From: Calliphora vicina
Lineage: Eukaryota > Arthropoda > Insecta > Diptera > Calliphoridae
Direction: 5' to 3'
DNA: 64,000 nt
NCBI RefSeq assembly: GCF_958450345.1
Contig: NC_088780.1
Location: forward strand, 60,113,533-60,177,532
Shown: piece by piece, positions 57,436-64,000 of the stretch
Layout of the letters: every line of letters starts with the position of its first letter
How positions within the stretch are numbered: the first letter of the stretch is position 1
Translations under genes and position numbers: made by a program
Notes under the pieces: model-generated
The model's input: only the letters and a program-made list of their open reading frames with translations
Databases searched by the model: none
Told to the model about the DNA's origin: nothing

Positions 57436-57954
57436 AAAAACGGAATCTAAAAGTTGAGGTCTACAAAGACCTGGTCAACACTATAGATTATATATATCTT
57501 ATAGTATACGAAAAATTCGCATTTTAAAATAAACATTTTTACATACCGTAGTCTGATTTTTTACTAATAGTGGGTCCAAATCTCACATTATTTAAAATTA
57601 TATATATTTTTTTTTAAATAATTCTTTAAAAATCAAATTTTATAAATTAAACAATATTGATTTTCAATATATACGATGTGTGTAATATATTTATATTTCT
57701 CTGAAAGATAAGCATTTTGAAGGAAATACAAAAAATTAAAAATAAGTCGAGGAGAAGAGCCCTATTTTTGATGTAAATTTCAAATATATTCCAAATTTTT
57801 AATTAAAATATTAACAACTATATACCCCAATATTTTCTGAATTATTTGTACAATTTTGCGTTCCGCTTGTGGAACTATAAATATTGACTAATATATAATA
57901 ATAATCCAATTTTCGGATTTTTGAAAAGTACTTGAAAAGATAGCATTAAGGATC
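57436..57954. other. AT-rich spacer with a repeat phrase
   Basis: 'gattttttactaatagtggg' + 'tccaaatct' near 57551 is shared with 21160, 25580 and 31310, so part of this belongs to the CAC.GTGGG repeat group. Confidence 0.35.
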
Positions 57955-58149
57955 TCAAATATAAAAATTCAATAAAAATTTCTCTGAAAATATATTTTCT
58001 TTAAATATTATACAATAAGGGCTGCCAATGCTCCTTCGATTCCTAAGGAGGTTTCTAAAAACACTATTGAACTGTTTCCATTCTGCTTCCGTGTCCTTTG
58101 TGAAGTAATCGTTTTTTCCAACAACGGCTTGTGTGTACTTAATTAAAAG
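57955..58149 (-). CDS. Unidentified coding-like fragment, minus strand
   Basis: An open minus frame reads KYTQAVVGKNDYFTKDTEAE, then WKQFNSVFRNLLRNRRSIGS, and then becomes AT-rich and hydrophobic up to a TGA at 57955. The first 45 codons are much less AT-rich than the flanks and have a balanced amino-acid mix, unlike chance frames here. There is no ATG, and a TGA precedes it at about 58150, so it is an exon or a gene fragment. I do not recognise the family. A terminal exon, a retrocopy piece or a transposon protein are all possible. Confidence 0.3.
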   Translation of the reverse strand, partial: LLIKYTQAVVGKNDYFTKDTEAEWKQFNSVFRNLLRNRRSIGSPYCIIFKENIFSEKFLLNFYI

Positions 58150-58293
58150 TCAGTTCTGAAAAAGCTCTTCTGATCATTATTATTATAAACATAAAGAGTA
58201 AAAATATAAATTACATGCCATTGAACTTTTGACACGTACTTACTATAAGTTTATGATTGTAAATCTAAAATAATATTATAACTATGTATTCTA

Positions 58294-58456
58294 GCACAAA
58301 TTAAAGTGCAACAAACACATTAACTTCCCTCGTATTTGTAAAGTTTATAAAGTGAAAAAATCCCAAACTGTTGACCGATCACAAAGCAGACGAATTATAC
58401 TTAAATTCGTAGAAGCAGACAATAATGATGCTGCCAATGATCAAGATGATGATTAA
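58294..58456 (+). CDS. Possible terminal exon or coding relic upstream of the P450
   Basis: The plus frame after a TAG reads NFPRICKVYKVKKSQTVDRS, then QSRRIILKFVEADNNDAAND, and ends QDDD stop at 58454-58456. A pyrimidine-rich stretch 'ttaacttccctcgtatttgtaaag' (quoted as attaacttccctcg + tatttgtaaag) could serve as an acceptor. A basic-then-acidic C-terminus looks like real protein. It ends 41 bp before a hAT MITE and 609 bp before the P450 ATG. No family recognised; it could be a separate gene's last exon or a relic. Confidence 0.25.
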
Positions 58457-58497
58457 GTATGTATTACTGTTTACTATTTAAGTTTATGTATGTACAT

Positions 58498-58873
58498 TAG
58501 GGCTATAACTTTTTTAAATTTTTTGAAAAAATCCATTGAAAGTTATTTAAAAAAATTGTATTACTTTTTCGCGGTTATCAAAAAAGTTTACCCACAAAAC
58601 ACGGCGAGGTTTGCAGATAATTTTTTTGTATCCAAAAAACGCAAATAGTTTTGTTTTTATAAACATATCAACCTGACTTGAATCTATATTTAAAATTTGT
58701 GGTAACGGGAATGAATCCGCTGTTTTACTATAAAAAAATAAAAAAAGTAATAAAAATTTGAGAAAATTTTGACTTTAAAGAATCGTTTTTGTGGGCCCGA
58801 AAACAATGTTATCGTAAATAACACAACATTTACCATCGCGTAGTGCTAGGGCCAACATTTGGGTATAGCCCTA
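58498..58873. mobile_element. hAT-type MITE (TAGGGCTATA family), complete
   Basis: The ends TAGGGCTATA and TATAGCCCTA are exact inverted repeats, flanked by ATGTACAT at 58490-58497 and 58874-58881. 376 bp without coding frame. A broken second copy is at 18312. It lies 192 bp upstream of the P450 start codon. Confidence 0.85.
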
Positions 58874-58881
58874 ATGTACAT

Positions 58882-59065
58882 ACATATGTAGTAATAGTAT
58901 TTGTTTTGTTTTTATTTTACCAACTTTTTAATGAGATTTTGTAATAATAAAATCTTAATAAATAGACATATTTTGACATAAACAATTAGTTGAAATTTTG
59001 CTAGTTTCAGTGGTTGAGGTTTGGTTAATAACAATCAGTAAAGAAAATAGTTTAAAACAGGCAAC
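58882..59065 (+). promoter_or_regulatory. Presumed promoter and 5' UTR of the P450
   Basis: 184 bp lie between the MITE duplication and the ATG. Two TCAGT-like initiator matches occur ('tttcagtgg' near 59007 and 'atcagtaaa' near 59035). No convincing TATA box sits 30 bp upstream of either. The start context 'caacATGG' is good for a fly. Confidence 0.35.
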
Positions 59066-62000
59066 ATGGAACAAGTGCAAGACACAAAAGATTTAATTAA
59101 AACTTTACTTCTAACTGCTTTTATAAGTTTATGGTTGTATTGGATGTGGTCGCGACAACATTTTTATCGATTTGCCATAAAATTTCCCGGTTGTTTCGGA
59201 TATCCGGTTATTGGATCATTTGATACCATCAAGAATTTTAAATGTGAGTAAATGAAAAATGAAATATTTGAATATTTTAAAAAGTAAATGAAATATTATC
59301 AACAGCAATTCTGCAAGGCCTTAGTACCTTATTCGAACGTTGCAAAAGTAACACCATCTGTGTTTGGATGGGATTTTATCCGACAGTCGTTTCAACAGAT
59401 CCAGAATTTATTGAAAAAATTTTATCGTCTCCAGAACTTTTAAATAAGGCGAAATCGTTGTACAATCCGGTTTACCAAGCATTTCAAGGTGGCATTATAT
59501 CTAGCCCCGGTATGTAGAAATTAAACATTTTGATGCCGGTAATTTCAACTAGTCGATATATTTATCTAACAGTTTCAATCGATATTTACGGATTATTATT
59601 ACCAAACTATTGATAGATATCTATTGTTGAAATTATGGATATAAAAAGTTTAACAAATCATTTTATTTTACTTAAAAACTTGTTTATAATATTTCAGTAT
59701 CTGTTTGGCAGCATAATCGCAAAATGATAAATCCATCGTTCCATCATAAAGTTTTAGTAAGTTTTTTGCCGGTTTTTCATAAAGGCAAAAATGTTCTTCT
59801 CTCCAAAATGGAACATATGGTGGACAATGGAGAATACAAGTTATCTGATATAATACAACGTATTACACTAGGAATTTCTGTTGGTAAGTTCAAATAAAAA
59901 AAATATCGCAGAATTTACAGCTGTGATATTTTAGTAAATGTGGTTGTGATTTGTGTTCTATATTCTTTGTCTAGAAGAATTCTTTACTGCTTTCAAAAAA
60001 CAATATCAGCTATACTGCACTGTTAAACAGAATCAGCATATTTTTTGGGAATAAATTTGCTATTTGCATCTGCCTGTTCCGATTTATTGGTCAGGTTCTT
60101 TATAAATATCTAAGACAATATATGACCAATTTTATACAAAGTTGACAAATAATAGGAAAAATTGTTTTAGAAATTTTATTTCTAGAAAAGAACAACAACA
60201 CATATACATAGGAACATGTTTTGTAGATCTAAACAAGAGTATTAGGAATATATGATCATATTAAAAAACATACCAAACACAAAAAGTTTGCAAGCGATTA
60301 AAAGTATTATAAACGATTATCTTATCTATATAATCCTCTATTACGCCTATGTTATCGGAACATCCAGTTAGAGTGTCAGATTTATTTCAGCATTTATTTA
60401 TTTTTTTATTTATTTATTGGTTTCCTATACAGCAAGACAAGTCTTATAATTAGAGTACAGGAATTTATATATAGATATGGATGTTATAAAAAACAAAAAC
60501 TTAACATAAAGTGGAGTGTGAACAATTCAACTTTTAAATAATTTATTAAAAACAAAAAAAAAAGTATACAAAAACTTCCTAAAATGCATCGCGTTGCTGT
60601 TTAATTGTTGGATATGTGGAAGTAGGTTCCAAAGACGTGTCGCATTAATAAGGAACTGCCATTCGGACACTAGCTTACGATGATGGGGTATGATTATATT
60701 CTTTCCCCTGGGGGCCTTCCAAATCGTAGAATTCGGAAAATATATTCTGGTTGTTGAGTGTATATGATTTTATGCAGAAATATGAGAACTCTTATTTTAA
60801 GTAAGTTGTCAAAAGATACACCAAATAGTCACGTTGTCTCAATCCGTAAACATATCTGGTTCTATTGTTAACAGGGCGTTGAGTTTTGTTTTGCTCACTG
60901 AGTCACAGTTTGCAAATAGTTCGCACCCATATATAAGTCATGGAATCAGGTATGTCTTTGCAATTAAAATTCTTATTATTAATGGTGTACATAATTGAGT
61001 TATCCAAAGTGTTCTTAGTTTCAAATACGTTTGGGCAACAAGTGATTGGATGTGGTTAGACCAGGAGAGATTATTATTAAATACTAGTCCAAGATTTTTA
61101 GCTGAGCATTTTGATTTTTGTGGATTTAAACAAAGTCCATTTTTCATAGCCCAGGAATGTATCTTATCCAAATCCTGATTGATTTTATCAACATTTTCAT
61201 GGATCGAGCTAACCGTACTACTGAAATACATCTGTACATCATCAGCGTACATGTGGATTTTGCAGTGTGATAATTGCTGAGGTAAATCATTAGCGTATAA
61301 AGAGAAGAGAAGTAGTCCAAGAATTAATACTTGTGGTACGCCTCGTTTAAGTTTCAGTTGTTTGGAGTATACATTATTTAGGAAAACTAATTGAGTGCGA
61401 TCCATTGGATAAGAAGAAATGACCTTTATGGATGTTATTGAGAAGTTAAAGTGGTACAGTTTGGAGCATAATGTGGTGTGGTTTACTATGTCAAATGCCT
61501 TCGAGTGACCCAATAGTATTAGAAAGTTGAGTTTTCAGAATCATGCTCACATCATAAGTTTTCAGCTACATCGATTAAAGCAGATACACAGCCGTGTTTA
61601 CGGCGAAAACCAGATTGTTTTGCAGACATCATATTATTATCAAAAATGTATTTAATCATTTGTGTATGCAAAATTTTCTCGAATACTTTCGAGAGATAGC
61701 ATAATATTGCAATTGGGCGAAATTCGTTACTGGATTTCGGAATGGGAATGATCTTATCGTGCTTCCATTTAATTGGAAAACAACTCGTGGTAATTATAGT
61801 ATTAAAAAAGTGAGTAAAGAAAGGCAATAACAATGGCAGAATGATCTTTATAAACATGGGGTGTATATTGTCGTATCCGTATCGTATTGGATTTCATGGC
61901 ATGAAAACAGGATAAAACATCGGATTGAGTAAAACAGGTAAAATTGAACATATTCTGTACCGAAGTAGTGTTATTGTAACATATAGGCACAAACCAATAA

Positions 62001-64000
62001 ATAAATAAAAATAAATAAATTGTGGAATTTTATGGGAATCATTTTTGTGGAAGATCTTAATCCTCTAGCTGCTCTCTTTAGGTATCAATTTGATCCTTTT
62101 TTCGAGCAAATCCAAAATAAAACTCTAGTTAAAATACATTTAACTGCAAAGTTAAATTGTAAAACTAAAAAGAATTTTTTTGTTTTGTTTTAAAATAAAT
62201 TTATTTCTTCAGCATAAATCTGTTTGTGTTTATTTAACACACCAAATTTTAATGAATAAATTATATGTTAAATCTCCTGAAAATGTTTAAAGTTTGAACC
62301 ATAGAGAATACACATAAAGCGGAAAAAAACTCAAACAAAAAAACGACTCAAAATTATCAAACATACGAATGTTGTTTTTGTTTTCGCATAGTATTTTATT
62401 AATACATTCTCAGCACAGAGCATTTTGACAACTGGGTTAGGTCTTTTACAGGAGTGTTTCCGATCTATGTGTATTTATCTATGGTTTGAGCAGCAATAAC
62501 AACATAACTTTTGAGAGCAGTCGAATATTGTTTAATATTAATTTAATTCATTTACAGAAACTACCATGGGCAAAACAATGGGACCTGGCGACCAAGTTGA
62601 CGAGGAAGTAATAAGCAATTTTAGATTGTAAGTATTCAGTGAATTCAAATAATTTTTGTTAACTAATCAATATGCTATTACGTGGAATAAATTTCGGGGG
62701 AACTGCACTTTTGTGAATCTCATCAAACAATGTACTGAATATGGTAAAACTGTAAAAGAAATTAAAATTAGTTCTCTATAACGCAATATATTAAAGTTCA
62801 CATTTATTGTACCCATAATTAATTACAACCAATTTAAATAACTCTCGAAAATAATAGAAGTCCTTTTTATACCCACCATCAAAAACCAACCTGATGCAGG
62901 AATAACAGGTCCATTTTTCCAGCTCATGCAGGAGCGGACTACCCAATTTCAAGGTCTAGGTTAGAATATCTCCAGGTTAGAATGTCTCTTCATCTCATTA
63001 AAACACAGCCGATGTAGTCTATAGAGATGTTTACACCAAGATTTACTGTAGGTGATCCGTAGCATCTCAACCAGTGCACATCCATTTATTAGGCCAAGAT
63101 ATCAGCCTGGATAACGCTGCATTGATCCGGCAGCCTGAAACTAACACCCTTCGGGGAATTTAAAAGACACCACCCACCATCCCTGCAGGTTAATCTGCAT
63201 AGATCTTGAACGTGATGGGAACAGAAAGTAGTCTATCGAAAACGAAATAAGTTTACAATAGTCAAAATTCACATGAATGTTGTCGCATGACCAGTATTTA
63301 CATGTTTCCGTAGCCATTCAATATGTATCATAACAATTTTTCACCGTGATATGAGTTCCGTCCACCATAGAATATTACGCAATAAAATTTTTTTTTAAAA
63401 TATTTCCAAAATTTTGTTTGCATAAATTGTACAAATTCCAGAACTTTGTATCCGAGATATTTGAAGGAATATTTGCTAAATTTCGAAAGTATTCGTCGCC
63501 GATAAATTCTGTTTGTACTCAAAAGTATATAGAAAGTATTTCTGAACCAGTTCTTATGACTATATCTCATAAATTCAAACTAAATGTAGGTTAGTAGATT
63601 ATCTGGGGGCTTCGGAAAACCCATTTCAACCATGGCACGGTAATGACTTTATAGTGTCTCAAAGGAATATTTGAAATTAATTACAAATGGAATAACAAAA
63701 CTAATACCTATCTACTCCTATCACTCATGTTGAAATGTTTGCCAAATTTGGGCACCTATGATCCAGTTATTAGGGATTTAAAAAATAACGTTTTTCGTAT
63801 ATTATTTCTAAGTAAATTAAAATAACATTTATTACAAAATTTTTATGAACACATTCTCTTATATTGCAGTATAATGGAGAAAATTGTTCTTCATATAATG
63901 ATGTCTTGCATAAAAATTGGCTCATTGTATTCGTTGTACTTTAAATACCAGAACATTAAAAAACGCATTCATAGATTTGTGTTTGAGGTAATTAAAATAT
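59066..64000 (+). CDS. Cytochrome P450, CYP4 clan, CYP313-like; 3' end outside the window
   Basis: Exons: 59066-59243, 59306-59509, 59698-59883, 62558-62627 and 63870 to the edge. All junctions are GT...AG (donors GTGAGT, GTATGT, GTAAGT, GTAAGT) and the frame stays open. Exon 1 encodes a hydrophobic membrane anchor (LLLTAFISLWLYWMW) and the proline hinge KFPGCFGYPVIGS, as in microsomal P450s. Exon 3 has the helix-C heme-contact pattern WQHNRKMINPSFH. Exons 3-4 join to give LGISVETTMGKTMGPGD, the E-T-x-M-G signature of CYP4-clan enzymes. Helix I, ExxR and the cysteine heme loop would lie beyond 64000. The likely role is NADPH-dependent monooxygenation of lipids or xenobiotics in the ER; the substrate is unknown. 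The CYP313 assignment rests on N-terminal resemblance. The last 13 bases (gtaattaaa...) may be coding or a donor. Confidence 0.9.
59531..59645. mobile_element. Small palindromic MITE in P450 intron 2
   Basis: 'gccggtaatttcaactagtc' + 'gatatatttatc' pairs with 'gatagatatctattgttgaa' + 'attatgg'. Half of the same sequence occurs at 42405-42455. It occupies most of the 188-bp intron. Confidence 0.55.
60400..62010 (-). mobile_element. CR1/jockey-type reverse-transcriptase relic in P450 intron 3, antisense
   Basis: Minus-strand blocks in order: IHPMFIK region then PIKWKHDKIIPIPKSSNEFR, PIAILCYLSKVFEKILHTQM, AKQSGFRRKHGCVSALIDVA, HSKAFDIVNHTTLCSKLYHF, KRGVPQVLILGLLLFSLYAN, IHMYADDVQMYF (YADD at about 61238-61249), NGLCLNPQKSK, LGLVFNNNLSWSNHI, LIYGCELFANCDS and a RLWNLLP tail near 60600. 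Frameshifts and stops lie between the blocks, and the PQG motif reads PQV. The clade is probably CR1-like. AATAAATA-type simple repeat lies in inverted orientation at both margins (60400-60430 and 61990-62020). No 5' endonuclease is visible. Confidence 0.8.
62292..62490. mobile_element. MITE in P450 intron 3
   Basis: The left end 'tttgaaccatagagaataca' + 'cataaagcgg' pairs with the right end 'ccgatctatgtgtatttatc' + 'tatggtttgag'. About 200 bp, non-coding, ending about 67 bp before exon 4. Confidence 0.55.
62628..63869 (+). other. P450 intron 4
   Basis: Bounded by GTAAGT and a 'ttatattgcag' acceptor. 62880-63240 is less AT-rich than the rest and contains no recognised gene or repeat. The 80-codon minus frame at 63328-63570 has no motif. 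Confidence 0.6.

Noticed and set aside
63961..64000. A splice donor at 'gaggtaatt' closing exon 5
   Set aside because: The frame remains open to the window edge and the position fits continuing helix sequence; the window is too short to decide.

Overview
The window is nuclear DNA of a higher fly. It is strongly AT-rich and gene-poor. It carries Tc1/mariner, hAT, Helitron, mariner and I/jockey/CR1-type elements and a dispersed repeat with the 'tataccctacacc...ggtcggtcaagcccgacc' signature. I associate that repeat with calyptrate flies (blowfly/house-fly relatives), so a calyptrate dipteran is my best guess; the species cannot be read from the sequence. Nothing looks prokaryotic or viral.

Only one convincing cellular gene is present: a cytochrome P450 of the CYP4 clan, CYP313-like. 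It starts at 59066 and runs off the right edge. Five exons are visible, with consensus GT/AG junctions and consistent phase. Its promoter-proximal DNA and introns hold transposons: a 376-bp hAT-type MITE ending 192 bp before the ATG, a palindromic MITE in intron 2, an antisense CR1/jockey-type reverse-transcriptase relic plus another MITE in intron 3, and a repeat-poor intron 4.

Almost everything else is transposon strata. 1-9 kb: head-to-head LTR pieces, a 1.7-kb foldback element, a pogo-like MITE, and a minimal Helitron with an in-frame helicase tail. 9-18 kb: a Tc1-like relic, a Mutator-like element with 9-bp duplications, several palindromic MITEs, a 1.06-kb block of exact inverted segments (A-B-A'-B'), and a 2.36-kb foldback element with unequal internal satellite-like arrays. 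17-27 kb: the dispersed fly repeat, a solo LTR inserted in it with 5-bp duplications, a Tc1-like fragment, a 1.4-kb hAT element, and a 1.3-kb CACTGTGGG element. 27-34 kb: degraded retrotransposon coding pieces, one cut by an 872-bp hAT insertion, a 5'-truncated jockey-type element with 12-bp duplications, and a mariner relic. 35-41 kb: a pile-up of Helitron-like, foldback and Tc1-like elements. 44.7-50.2 kb: four transposons nested in one another, with 8-bp target duplications at the levels that can be read. 52-57 kb: two transposase/retroelement relics, including an I-type element that lost its reverse transcriptase but still shows the four RNase H acidic residues. 57.9-58.5 kb: two short unidentified coding-like pieces just upstream of the P450.

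No CRISPR array, complete tRNA, rRNA or clear cellular operon was seen. Identities of repeats and relics come from visible termini, target-site duplications and recognised protein motifs. No database search was possible. Most gaps are plain AT-rich sequence, and this is stated entry by entry. The abbreviation FDR below means the dispersed fly repeat whose fullest copy is at 17518-18262.
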